64,000 nucleotides of DNA, from assembly GCF_014202575.1 (NCBI RefSeq), contig NZ_JACHHB010000009.1:62001-126000 (forward strand), given 5' to 3'. The notes beneath the pieces are model-generated. The model saw nothing but the letters and a program-made list of their open reading frames with translations. It searched no databases and was not told the origin of the DNA. Positions 26,677-35,684 of this stretch are shown here, one piece after another (the stretch's first letter is position 1; each line of letters opens with the position of its first letter). A program made the translations under genes and the position numbers. Origin of the DNA: Texcoconibacillus texcoconensis. Its GTDB lineage: Bacteria > Bacillota > Bacilli > Bacillales > Salisediminibacteriaceae.

Positions 26677-28085
26677 CGACTCACCACCACCCGTTTACGA
26701 GCCGATTTAGCAAACATTTTTCCTGGATTCATAATGTTATTTGGGTCAAGCGCTTGCTTGATCGCTTTCATCGCTGTTACGCCTTCTTCCCCAACTTTCC
26801 ATGCTAAATACGGTGCTTTCATGATGCCAACACCATGCTCTCCAGTAATTGTACCGCCCAAATCAATCGCCTTAGCAAAAATATCTTCAAATGCTTCTTC
26901 CACACGTTGCATCTCTTCTTTTTCTCTAGCATCGGTCATACATGTAGGGTGTAAGTTGCCATCACCAGCATGACCAAACGTGCAAATTTGTACGTTATGA
27001 TCTTCGGCAATTTGCTCAATTGCACGAACCATCTCTGCAATTTTCGAGCGCGGCACCGTCGCATCTTCTAAAATGGTCGTTGGTTTCATTCTCGCTAAAG
27101 CTGAAAGTGCAGAACGACGGGCTGCTGTTAACTGCTCTCCTTGCTCAACGGTCTCAGCTACCTCGACACTTAACGCATTTGATTCTCGGCAAATCTGTGC
27201 AATTTTCTCAATATCTCGCTCTACAACTTCCGGTTCACCATCCTGTTCAATGAGTAAAACTGCACCTACATCCGTTGGTAAACCAATATTAGCAAAATCT
27301 TCAACGACTTGAACTGTCGGCTGATCTAAGAATTCCAACGTAGTTGGAATGATTTGTGCTGCAATCGTCTTTGATACTGTTTTTGCCGCATCTTCTAAGC
27401 AATCATATAAAGCGAGCATCGTCTTTTTCGTCTTTGGCTTCGGTACGAGCTTCAATGTCGCTTCAGTCACGATACCTAGTGTTCCTTCAGAACCAACAAG
27501 AAGACGGGTCAAATCATAACCAGCCACATCTTTGGCTAGCTTCCCACCTGTACGAATAATGTCCCCGTTCGGTAGAACGACTTCTAAACCAATAACGTAA
27601 TCACGTGTCACACCATATTTGAGTCCCCGTAAACCACCTGAATTTTCATTGATATTACCACCAATGGTTGAAATTTTCATTGAAGACGGGTCCGGTGGAT
27701 AAAACAAATTCACCTCTTCGACAGCTTCAATCATTTCCTGGGTAATCACTCCAGGTTCGACTGTGACAGTGAGATTTTCTTCATCTATTTCAATGATTTG
27801 ATCCATGTGTTGAAATAATATGACAATGCCACCTTCAACAGGTGTTGTTCCAGCACACAAGTTTGTCCCTGATCCCCTTGGGACAATTGGAACCTTTTCT
27901 TCATTACAAACCTTAACAATTTCAGAAACCTCTTGTGTTTGACGAGGCATAATTGCCGCATCGGGCATCGCTTGATAATTTGGAGTTGCATCGTATGAAT
28001 ACACAATTAAATCTTGTGTAGAATCTAGTAAATTCTCTTCCCCGACTATCGCTACTAACCTAGCGCGCACTTCTCCAGATAACAT
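26673..28085 (-). CDS. glcD: Glycolate oxidase FAD-binding subunit (GlcD/YsfC)
   Basis: 470 residues from ATG 28085, which follows GGGGGAG; an upstream in-frame start has no site. The FAD-binding PCMH domain contains VPRGSGTNLCAGTTPVEGG and GLRGLKYGVTRDYVIG. The C-terminal FAD-oxidase domain has CTFGHAGDGNLHPT and GTITGEHGVG. The protein oxidises glycolate or a close 2-hydroxy acid. D-lactate dehydrogenase is an alternative substrate class. It is upstream of glcF and downstream of a CdaR-type regulator, the ysfB-ysfC-ysfD order of B. subtilis. Confidence 0.92.
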   Translation of the reverse strand: MLSGEVRARLVAIVGEENLLDSTQDLIVYSYDATPNYQAMPDAAIMPRQTQEVSEIVKVCNEEKVPIVPRGSGTNLCAGTTPVEGGIVILFQHMDQIIEIDEENLTVTVEPGVITQEMIEAVEEVNLFYPPDPSSMKISTIGGNINENSGGLRGLKYGVTRDYVIGLEVVLPNGDIIRTGGKLAKDVAGYDLTRLLVGSEGTLGIVTEATLKLVPKPKTKKTMLALYDCLEDAAKTVSKTIAAQIIPTTLEFLDQPTVQVVEDFANIGLPTDVGAVLLIEQDGEPEVVERDIEKIAQICRESNALSVEVAETVEQGEQLTAARRSALSALARMKPTTILEDATVPRSKIAEMVRAIEQIAEDHNVQICTFGHAGDGNLHPTCMTDAREKEEMQRVEEAFEDIFAKAIDLGGTITGEHGVGIMKAPYLAWKVGEEGVTAMKAIKQALDPNNIMNPGKMFAKSARKRVVVSR

Positions 28086-28150
28086 GTACACTCCCCCTAC
28101 GTGTAAACACTTTTTCAACTTTTTTGTTTAGTACCCCAATTATAAAAATG

Positions 28151-28210
28151 AAAGGCGTCTTCTTCTATGTATATTCACACGAATATCACAGATGAAAACG
28201 CCTTTCTTTT
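28151..28210 (-). terminator. Terminator between cdaR and glcD
   Basis: AAAGGCGTCTTC and GAAAACGCCTTT (11 of 12 paired) flank a large loop. On the minus strand the stem is followed by a T-rich run, so the cdaR transcript probably ends here. Confidence 0.6.
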
Positions 28211-28216
28211 GTTCAT

Positions 28217-29350
28217 TTAATTGAATTCATACCAAAATAAGAGTGCAATATAAAATTTAGTAAGTTGTTCACCATCTTTTAATCGCTTGCCTGTTAGTTC
28301 TGCAATGCGCTGTAAGCGGTAGTGTAGCGTGTTGATATGTATATGTAAATGTTTTGCTGTTTCCTTTAAAGATAATTCACATTCCATGTACTTTCGCAAA
28401 GTCCATAACAAATCTGGTTCGTATTTTAAAGGGCCTAGTACACGATCAATAAACAATTGACGTGTATCATCACTAATCTCCGCTAAAGCTACATCTAATG
28501 TTAAATCATCATAAAAAACGGTCGTCTTATGATGCTTAGCTACACGTAACGCTTTTTTGGCATTTTTATACGATAGACTCATTTCCGCAGCTTGTTGAAC
28601 AGTTGATCCCGCTGCAATGTACACATTGACGTTCTGCCGTTTTTTTAGCGTTCTTTGACAATGAACGAGCTGATCACGAACCGCTTCCCTTTCTGTTGGC
28701 AACGCTGCCTGTTTTAATAGGACAAATCGCCCTTGCCCCCAACGAATGAGAAAGTCTTGTTCAGCTACAACTAACAGTTCGTGTAACTCGTCATAGACAT
28801 CATATTCAACGAATCGTACCTCTCGGGAGCTACTTTCACTCATATCAATATCAATCAAAACACAAATGCGTGAAACATCCATCTGTATACCTAAAATTTC
28901 TCCTCGTTCATACATGTCTCGATCAACGATTTGTTTGTGCGCCCATTCATATACAAATGTTTCTAAGCCTCGATTTTTTGATGCTAGCCTTTCACTTGAA
29001 TACGCTTCTTGAATGATCAGCTCTGTCATGCGTTGCGTCAGCTCTCCGAATGGGCCGATATTTTTTGGATCTCCTGTTAGACCAATCACACCAATCGGTT
29101 GTCCTGTAAATTTTATCGGCAAATTAAGGCCTGCTTTCACACCATTAAAGCTTGCTACATCAGAACTTGAAATTTTAATAATATCATTTTTTTGTAAAGC
29201 CAATAAAGCACCTTCATGATATTGACCTACCCTTGTTGTATCACTTGCAGCCATTATCGTTCCTTGATCATTTACCACAATGACCTCTTCATTTACGATG
29301 TCCCTAACTTCATAAACAATCCTCTTCGCTAACGAGGATAACAGTTTCAT
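28217..29350 (-). CDS. CdaR family transcriptional regulator (YsfB type)
   Basis: 377 residues. An N-terminal sugar-diacid recognition domain (RIVYEVRDIVNEEVIVVNDQ) is followed by a GGDEF-like middle region. The C-terminal PucR-type helix-turn-helix is visible as LSLKETAKHLHIHINTLHYR. CdaR regulators respond to hydroxy or diacid substrates, and the position immediately upstream of glcD-glcF suggests control of glycolate oxidation. The start follows GAGGGGGGATGG. Confidence 0.9.
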   Translation of the reverse strand: MKLLSSLAKRIVYEVRDIVNEEVIVVNDQGTIMAASDTTRVGQYHEGALLALQKNDIIKISSSDVASFNGVKAGLNLPIKFTGQPIGVIGLTGDPKNIGPFGELTQRMTELIIQEAYSSERLASKNRGLETFVYEWAHKQIVDRDMYERGEILGIQMDVSRICVLIDIDMSESSSREVRFVEYDVYDELHELLVVAEQDFLIRWGQGRFVLLKQAALPTEREAVRDQLVHCQRTLKKRQNVNVYIAAGSTVQQAAEMSLSYKNAKKALRVAKHHKTTVFYDDLTLDVALAEISDDTRQLFIDRVLGPLKYEPDLLWTLRKYMECELSLKETAKHLHIHINTLHYRLQRIAELTGKRLKDGEQLTKFYIALLFWYEFN

Positions 29351-29375
29351 CGTCCATCCCCCCTCAACTGTTTAT

Positions 29376-30188
29376 TTACGTTTCAGAAATACCATTGATG
29401 AACGATCCAATACGCTCCCCTTGTCGTACTTTTTTTCCTCCTTCTTGAATGTGTGAACATTCATTTTGGAATGTCCCTTTTTCAAACAGTAATAAAACAC
29501 TGGAACCAAAGGAGAAAAAGGCAAACTCCTCCCCTTTGTGCAATGTTTTTTCTTTATGAAGCACTTGAATACTATTAACATTCATAGCACCAACTTTTGC
29601 GATATTAACTCGCTTGCCACCTTGCATTTCTAATTCAGTCATTAAGCGGTAATTTTTAGATAACGGTTGATCGGCATGCTTTAGTCCAAATGGATTAACA
29701 GGAGCTGAACGAGAACCAAGTGCCCAACGTTTCACCATCTCCCCTGTCACCGGACTATGGATTCGGTGATAATCTTGGGGACTTAAGTAAAATAACAAAA
29801 CCGTTCCACCTATGTAACGCTCAGCTAATTCCTCTGATCCTAATAACGTCGAAAGATCATATGTTTGTCCTTTCACCGTAAAAGCCTCATGTTCATCAAT
29901 TTCTTCTGTATGAGTAAGTACCCCATCCACGGGACTAACAATGCTTGAAGGGTCTTCATCTATAGGTCTTGACCCTTCCCTTAACTTTCTACTAAACAAC
30001 TCTTGTAATGATTGGTAAGAATCGATTGACTTCTCCATTTCATTTTCATCAATCTTATATGTCTTTACAAACGAGCGATTAACATACCGACTAAATGTAG
30101 AAGATGTAAAGTTTCGTAATATACTAGAAGTAAGTGGGTGGTTCGACAGTTCAACAAACTTGCGGTATAATTTAAGTTTCACGTTCAT
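29376..30188 (-). CDS. psd: Phosphatidylserine decarboxylase
   Basis: 270 residues. The self-cleavage site is FFSFGSSVLLLFEKG near residue 231, where Ser becomes the pyruvoyl group. SPVDGVLTHTEEI (catalytic Asp) and FYLSPQDYHRIHSPV (His) are also present. It converts phosphatidylserine to phosphatidylethanolamine at the membrane. A GTG two codons inside the given ATG is better spaced from GGAGG. It is divergent from pssA, so both steps of the pathway face each other. Confidence 0.95.
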   Translation of the reverse strand: MNVKLKLYRKFVELSNHPLTSSILRNFTSSTFSRYVNRSFVKTYKIDENEMEKSIDSYQSLQELFSRKLREGSRPIDEDPSSIVSPVDGVLTHTEEIDEHEAFTVKGQTYDLSTLLGSEELAERYIGGTVLLFYLSPQDYHRIHSPVTGEMVKRWALGSRSAPVNPFGLKHADQPLSKNYRLMTELEMQGGKRVNIAKVGAMNVNSIQVLHKEKTLHKGEEFAFFSFGSSVLLLFEKGTFQNECSHIQEGGKKVRQGERIGSFINGISET

Positions 30189-30256
30189 TCCTCCAAGTGA
30201 ATCTTTTTCAAAAAGTATGGGGTTTTATGTGATTCATAGTTAATGCCTTAACATTA

Positions 30257-30265
30257 TGGTATAAT
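30257..30265 (+). promoter_or_regulatory. Extended -10 promoter for pssA
   Basis: TGGTATAAT is an extended -10 element. The -35 region is weak. It lies about 150 bp before pssA. Confidence 0.5.
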
Positions 30266-30413
30266 TATGATTTAAGAAATACTCCCTTAACACTTTTTCT
30301 AAACGAATCATTGATAAGAGCACCTTTAAATATATATAAATAGGTATTACTCTCCCGTTTTACCTTCCAGCAAACTAAAACTTTGCTGATTGATCATAAG
30401 GAGTGATCTCATT

Positions 30414-30956
30414 TTGACGATATTGCAACATGTTGTTGATCATACGATCAAAAAGTTTCGTAGCCAAACAGCCAATTTACTAACGATTACAAATCTAGGG
30501 CTTGGTGGTTTTGCGATTCTATTTGTTTTACAAGGGCAGTTCGGCTTAAGTGTATTAGCAATCTGTTTAGCTGCCATTTTCGACCGCCTTGACGGTCGCA
30601 TCGCGCGCAAAATGAACATCGAATCTGAAATGGGCAAACAACTGGACTCATTATGTGATATCATCTCATTCGGTGTCGCCCCTTCTTTACTTCTATATCA
30701 ATCGACATTAATTGATTTTGGTATAGCTGGTGCAGTCTTTACGATTATTTTCATTGCTTGTGGTGCGATTCGATTAGCTCGATTTAACGTTTCGGAAGCA
30801 CCTGGATATTTTGTCGGCCTTCCGATTACGGCAGCTGGTTGTTTGTTAACCATTAGTCACCTGTTAACAGGCTCGATACCTGAACCTGCGTTTATGTTTA
30901 TTATTTTAACATTATCTGTCCTCATGATAAGTAATTTCCGTGTAAAAAAAATGTAA
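30414..30956 (+). CDS. pssA: CDP-diacylglycerol-serine O-phosphatidyltransferase
   Basis: 180 residues from TTG 30414, ten bases after AAGGAG; the alternative ATT three bases earlier cannot be excluded. The CDP-alcohol phosphotransferase motif is complete: DGRIAR, then G, D and D at the required spacing (DRLDGRIARKMNIESEMGKQ). About six membrane helices. It makes phosphatidylserine, which Psd then decarboxylates. Confidence 0.94.
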   Translation: MTILQHVVDHTIKKFRSQTANLLTITNLGLGGFAILFVLQGQFGLSVLAICLAAIFDRLDGRIARKMNIESEMGKQLDSLCDIISFGVAPSLLLYQSTLIDFGIAGAVFTIIFIACGAIRLARFNVSEAPGYFVGLPITAAGCLLTISHLLTGSIPEPAFMFIILTLSVLMISNFRVKKM

Positions 30957-30995
30957 TGTCGAATCATCTCTTTTGATTGTAACATGTCCATGTAG

Positions 30996-31036
30996 AAAAG
31001 TCTGTTCTTCGCTTATACGAAGCTACAGGCTTTTTT
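30996..31036 (+). terminator. pssA terminator
   Basis: AAAAG-CTGT-TTCG pairs with CGAA-ACAG-CTTTT with small bulges, followed by six T. Confidence 0.7.
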
Positions 31037-31169
31037 ATTGACTATAACTTCTTTGTCACGCCTTATACCACGTTTAGAATATGACTATAGTCATGTGCAC
31101 CATTTTCTTTTTTCACACTGATGAGTACAATAATATGAAGTTCGACGATTCATGAAAGGAGACCAACTT

Positions 31170-33791
31170 ATGCAACTCATCCTCTCACATAACCACTTAG
31201 ACTTCGATGGACTCGCTTCAATGATTGCAGCAAAAAAACTACATCCGCAATCAATGATGGTTTTGCCACATAAACGTTCCTCTGCAGTAGATCATTTTTT
31301 AGCGATCTACAAAGATGCTTTCGCTTTCCACAATGAAAAGAAAGTTGATTGGAAGGCGATTGATAAAGTTATTCTCGTCGACACAGCAAACTTAGCTCGC
31401 ACTGGGTTTAAGAAAATAAACAACCTTAAAGACGGTGTGTCATTCCATGTTTATGATCACCATCAACAAAAAGAGGACGACCTTACAACAGGAATCATCC
31501 AACGTGAGCAAGTAGGAGCTACAGTCACTTTACTTGTCGAACAGTTACAACAACAAAATATTAAGATTTCCTCTTTTGAAGCTACAATATTTGCCTTAGG
31601 GCTTTATTCGGACACTGGGGCTTTTTGTTTCGACTCTACGACAGCTCGTGATCTTCACGTAGGTGCTTTTCTCGTCGAGCAAGGCGCTCAACTGCAAATC
31701 ATCAAAAAATACAGACAACAACCTTTAGAAGAAGAACAGCACCTTTTATTACAATCACTGTTAAACACATACGAGACGTACTCATTCAATGGTGTGGAAA
31801 TTCTTTTGGCCAAGCATCGCCAAGAAGAATACACCAACAACTTAGCGATCATTTGTCGACGCATGTTAGAAACGACGAAAGCTGACGCAGTGTTTGCACT
31901 TGTTGAAATGGGGAATACAACCTTTCTCACTGCCAGATCTAGCAGTGATCGAATAAATGTCCTCCCTGTTATTGAGGCGGTTGGAGGCGGCGGACACGAA
32001 CAAGCTGCAGCCGGAAAAGCCAAGAATGCTGAATGGAGCACGTTGTGCGAAGATATAAGAAGGCGCCTGGAAAAGGCAGTGAAACCAGCGATCACAGCAG
32101 AGAACATGATGTCCTCACCTGTACGTGTGATTGCTCCAGATACGGCTGTTATCGATGCTTCAAAGATGCTCTATCGCTATGGACATACTGGGTTTCCCGT
32201 TATTCAAGATGGAGAATGCACCGGTATTATATCAAGACGCGATGTTGATAAAGCTTTACACCACGGTCTCGGACATGCACCTGTAAAAGGTTATATGAGC
32301 CGCAACCCTCAAACGATCTCTAAAGAGAAATCGTTAGAAGGCATTCAAGAAATCATGATTGAACACAACATCGGGCGATTACCTGTCATAGATGATGGAC
32401 AAATGATTGGAATCGTCTCACGTACTGATGTGATTCGAGCCATTCATGGGAAAAAGGAAACAAACGATCCATCACAAGTATTTCATCATGTCCCTACTCG
32501 TCACTCTGTGTACGAATTCATGTCATCATTGTTGTCTAAAGAACTATTTACGTTATTAAAGCACATTGGCGAAGAAGCTAAGCAGTTAAAAATGAATGCT
32601 TTTATAATCGGTGGCATCGTGCGAGATATTTTATTACATAAAAACAACGAAGATATTGATATTGTTGTAGAAGGGAATGGCATTGAATTAGCCAACACAC
32701 TTGCAAATTCATACGGCGGATTCGTACGGACTCATCCGACGTTCCAGACAGCTACTTGGAAACACACCTCTGGTTTTAAAATAGATATCACGAGTGCTCG
32801 AACTGAATACTATGACTACCCAGCCGCGCTTCCTGATGTGGAAATGTCAAGTATAAAAGAAGATTTATACAGACGAGATTTCACGATTAATGCCATGGCC
32901 ATTAACCTCCATCCCGAAAGCTTTGGAACACTTATTGATTACTTTCATGGCTATGAAGACTTAAAAAAAGGACATATTCGTACGCTTTATAACCTTAGTT
33001 TCGTTGAAGATCCTACTCGTCTATTACGGGCGATCCGTTTTGAAACACGATTCAACTTTTCGATGGATGAAGAGACCGAGCGTTTCGCATATGAATCAGT
33101 ACAGCACATCCACCAAACATCCACACCTAGAATTGCTAGCGAGTTGAAGCGCCTTACTGAAGAAGGCAATCCCAAAAAAGGGTTTGAAAGGTTACAAGCA
33201 TTCGGTATATGCTCATTTTTGTTCCAAAAATTACGGAGCAACGAAGACATATTATTGGACATCGAACAATTTTCAACGTTCATCGCAAGCGCAGGCACCA
33301 AATCAAAGCATTGGCAGTTCACCGATTCCATTTGGCTTAGCTACATGACTTTTACCATCCCGTGTCGACCTGGTGTACATCGAGAACTTCAGCCATTTAG
33401 CCAAAATAAACAAGACGATCGATTCATCGAACAATGGGGTACACTAATTGATCATAAATTTCATGAAAAAGACCTTACTGCACCACTTTCAGAATGGCAT
33501 CAATGGTTTCATCAATATGATGATGAACCACTTTTAGCTTGGGCATATCATTCAGACATGACTCAGCAAGCACTAAGAAAAACCAAAATGGAAACATATA
33601 TTAATTCTCGATCTCACTTACCACAATTCATCGATGGTAACAATTTGCAATCGCTTGGGTTTAAACCTGGGCCATGTTTCCGTGACATTCTATTTACTGT
33701 TGAACAGTGGCTATTAGATGACCCTACATTATCCCGTACAGACATAGAAACACGAATTTTACAAACCTTCCATGAAAAGAAAGAGGATTAA
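31170..33791 (+). CDS. DHH-DHHA1-CBS-CBS-tRNA nucleotidyltransferase/poly(A) polymerase family fusion
   Basis: 873 residues from ATG 31170, which follows AAAGGAG. Four parts are seen. Residues about 1-310 are a DHH/DHHA1 phosphoesterase (HNHLDFDG, VDTANLA, HVYDHHQQ, GGGGHEQAAAG). Two CBS domains follow at about 315-440. A class II nucleotidyltransferase head has IIGGIVRDILLHKNNEDIDI and DLYRRDFTINAMAI, then RNA-binding helices (DPTRLLRAIRFETRF). Such fusions act as A-adding tRNA enzymes in organisms with split CC- and A-adding functions. Bacillus halodurans is reported to have two tRNA nucleotidyltransferases, so A-addition is the best guess. Confidence 0.88.
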   Translation: MQLILSHNHLDFDGLASMIAAKKLHPQSMMVLPHKRSSAVDHFLAIYKDAFAFHNEKKVDWKAIDKVILVDTANLARTGFKKINNLKDGVSFHVYDHHQQKEDDLTTGIIQREQVGATVTLLVEQLQQQNIKISSFEATIFALGLYSDTGAFCFDSTTARDLHVGAFLVEQGAQLQIIKKYRQQPLEEEQHLLLQSLLNTYETYSFNGVEILLAKHRQEEYTNNLAIICRRMLETTKADAVFALVEMGNTTFLTARSSSDRINVLPVIEAVGGGGHEQAAAGKAKNAEWSTLCEDIRRRLEKAVKPAITAENMMSSPVRVIAPDTAVIDASKMLYRYGHTGFPVIQDGECTGIISRRDVDKALHHGLGHAPVKGYMSRNPQTISKEKSLEGIQEIMIEHNIGRLPVIDDGQMIGIVSRTDVIRAIHGKKETNDPSQVFHHVPTRHSVYEFMSSLLSKELFTLLKHIGEEAKQLKMNAFIIGGIVRDILLHKNNEDIDIVVEGNGIELANTLANSYGGFVRTHPTFQTATWKHTSGFKIDITSARTEYYDYPAALPDVEMSSIKEDLYRRDFTINAMAINLHPESFGTLIDYFHGYEDLKKGHIRTLYNLSFVEDPTRLLRAIRFETRFNFSMDEETERFAYESVQHIHQTSTPRIASELKRLTEEGNPKKGFERLQAFGICSFLFQKLRSNEDILLDIEQFSTFIASAGTKSKHWQFTDSIWLSYMTFTIPCRPGVHRELQPFSQNKQDDRFIEQWGTLIDHKFHEKDLTAPLSEWHQWFHQYDDEPLLAWAYHSDMTQQALRKTKMETYINSRSHLPQFIDGNNLQSLGFKPGPCFRDILFTVEQWLLDDPTLSRTDIETRILQTFHEKKED

Positions 33792-33796
33792 TTGAA

Positions 33797-34135
33797 CTTA
33801 TTGCTTTGATAAAATCATCATTCATTCGAACCAATTTCATAATGAAGGGTTTTTAAAAACATCACGAAGGTCAACGTTCATTTTTGAAACTGATTGAAAC
33901 GAAAGGCGGCGACTCCCAAAGGATCAGCGCAGTCTGAAAATCCAATTCAGCGACGGTTTGTGGAGCTGAATTTAGCTGAAGACAAGCCCTTGGGAAAGCG
34001 TCCGCCTGCAGTGAAAATCACAATCCATGTTCCGAAATGATCTTTACATCATCTATTATGAAATTCATTCACTTAACTTTTTTACGTAGAATAAATCATC
34101 GAACAATACTTCATACTACTTATCAAAGCAATAAG
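33797..34135. repeat. 339-bp element with perfect 16-bp terminal inverted repeats
   Basis: CTTATTGCTTTGATAA (33797-33812) and TTATCAAAGCAATAAG (34120-34135) are perfect complements. Nested inside are TTTCATAAT/ATTATGAAA (33835 and 34055) and a structured unit at 33904-34007. The left end is five bases after the upstream stop codon and the right end overlaps the ribosome binding site of ykuV. It has no coding capacity. It looks like a MITE or a very long RNA hairpin. Confidence 0.6.
33904..34007. repeat. Structured GGCGGCGACTCC-type intergenic repeat
   Basis: AGGCGG (33904) pairs with CCGCCT (34002), TCCCAA (33914) with TTGGGA (33990), and AATTCAGC (33944) with GCTGAATT (33965). I recall similar GGCGGCGACTCC ... 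AAAGCGTCCGCCT elements scattered between Bacillaceae genes. Their role is unknown. Confidence 0.6.
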
Positions 34136-34147
34136 GAGTGAATGATG

Positions 34148-34597
34148 ATGAAACTTAGGGAACAAATGCCTGAGCTCGAAGGGGCAACTGAATGGATAAA
34201 TGGCGAAGTAAGCAAAAGTGAGCTCATTGGTAACAAACCAACTCTCATACACTTCTGGTCTGTCAGTTGCGGTCTATGTAAAGAGGCAATGCCTGATGTA
34301 AATGAATTCCGTGACGAATACGAAGATGAATTAAACGTGATTGCAGTTCACATGCCACGCTCTGAAAAAGACCTTGACCTTCATGTTATTCGCTCAACAG
34401 CTCAAGGACACGATATCACTCAACCTATTTTTGTTGATAACGAACACAAACTGACAGACGCTTTCGAAAATCAATACGTACCCGCTTATTACGTCTTTGA
34501 CCAAGAAGGAACACTTCGACATTTTCAAGCTGGTAACAGCGGTATGAAAATGCTTCGTAAACGTGTCAATCGCGTTCTCGGTAAAGAAGAGAATTGA
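34148..34597 (+). CDS. ykuV: YkuV-like cytoplasmic thiol-disulfide oxidoreductase
   Basis: 149 residues starting MKLREQMPELEGATEWINGE. The thioredoxin fold has FWSVSCGLCKEAMPDVNEF with the CGLC redox pair, and a cis-proline region QYVPAYYVF. The absence of a signal peptide or anchor sets it apart from ResA/StoA. It resembles B. subtilis YkuV closely in order and length. Of three tandem ATGs the third is best spaced from AAGGAG. That site is inside the right arm of the 16-bp inverted repeat, so folding could hide it. Confidence 0.9.
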   Translation: MKLREQMPELEGATEWINGEVSKSELIGNKPTLIHFWSVSCGLCKEAMPDVNEFRDEYEDELNVIAVHMPRSEKDLDLHVIRSTAQGHDITQPIFVDNEHKLTDAFENQYVPAYYVFDQEGTLRHFQAGNSGMKMLRKRVNRVLGKEEN

Positions 34598-34599
34598 AT

Positions 34600-34639
34600 A
34601 ACTCACGCTTGATTTCAACTAAAAATTAAAGCGTGAGTT
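34600..34639 (+). terminator. Hairpin after ykuV
   Basis: AACTCACGCTT and AAGCGTGAGTT form a perfect 11-bp stem with an A/T-rich loop directly after the stop codon. No T-run follows, so it may protect the 3' end rather than terminate. Confidence 0.5.
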
Positions 34640-34886
34640 GGCTATGCTCTACACAAAAGTGAAATTAGTATAACAAAAACTATATAATAAACTTTTTAAC
34701 CCAACAAGGCACAAAATGATCCCGACTGATAAAACGAAATTTTCGGACTTATTCGCTTCAAAATTGAATAAAAAAGGATTTTTTGAAAACGTTTAAAAAA
34801 TGTACCGAAATAAAATTGAAGTTTGTAAATAGGTATGATACTTTAAAAGAGTAGTTAACCTTAAAGAAAAAGAAAGGATGATCAAC

Positions 34887-35594
34887 ATGAGCGTACATAT
34901 TGGCGCTAATAAAGGTGATATCGCAGAAACAATTTTACTTCCAGGAGACCCGCTTCGCGCAAAATACATTGCAGAAAACTTTTTAGAAGATGTCACTTGT
35001 TATAACGAAGTACGAGGTATGTACGGATATACAGGTACATACAACGGAAAGCGCGTTTCTGTTCAAGGAACAGGCATGGGAATACCTTCAATCTCCATTT
35101 ATGCACAAGAACTCATTGAGCAATATGGCGTGAAAAACTTAATCCGTGTCGGATCTTGTGGTGCTTTACAAGAAGACATCAAAGTGCGTGACCTTGTACT
35201 AGCACAAGCTGCATCTACTGACTCTGGCGTAAACCAACGTCGTTTCCACGGCATTGACTTTGCTCCGGTAGCAGATTTCAACTTATTAAAGAAAGCACAT
35301 GACATCGCAACAGAGCGTAACTTTAATGTCAGTGTCGGAAACGTATACACAAGCGATAACTTCTACACAGAAGAAAAAGAATTGACAAACACACTAGCTA
35401 ACCACGATGTGTTGGCAGTTGAAATGGAAACAACAGCACTTTACACACTTGCAGCGAAATTTGGTGTATCTGCATTAACAGTTCTTACAGTTAGTGACCA
35501 CATCATTACAGGCGAAGAAACAACTTCCCAAGAACGTCAAGAAACATTTAACGAAATGGTTGAAGTAGCATTAAACGCAGCTCTTAGCGAATAA
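34887..35594 (+). CDS. deoD: Purine nucleoside phosphorylase, DeoD type
   Basis: 235 residues starting [20 protein letters not shown]. The phosphate and ribose site segments [32 protein letters not shown], and [16 protein letters not shown] with TVSDH (catalytic Asp) are present. It cleaves purine nucleosides to base and ribose-1-phosphate. ATG 34887 is chosen over one nine bases earlier because of AAAGGATG spacing. It is a single gene with its own terminator. Confidence 0.97.
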   Translation: MSVHIGANKGDIAETILLPGDPLRAKYIAENFLEDVTCYNEVRGMYGYTGTYNGKRVSVQGTGMGIPSISIYAQELIEQYGVKNLIRVGSCGALQEDIKVRDLVLAQAASTDSGVNQRRFHGIDFAPVADFNLLKKAHDIATERNFNVSVGNVYTSDNFYTEEKELTNTLANHDVLAVEMETTALYTLAAKFGVSALTVLTVSDHIITGEETTSQERQETFNEMVEVALNAALSE

Positions 35595-35610
35595 TCATTT
35601 TTTAAACACT

Positions 35611-35661
35611 AAAAAGGTCAGACGACTGATCTCTAAAAAGAGGACAGTGTCTGACCTTTTT
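35611..35661. terminator. deoD terminator (bidirectional)
   Basis: AAAAAGGTCAGAC and GTCTGACCTTTTT form a perfect 13-bp stem with an inner loop, between converging deoD and lplJ. Confidence 0.9.
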
Positions 35662-35684
35662 ATGACATTAAGTATATAACCACA

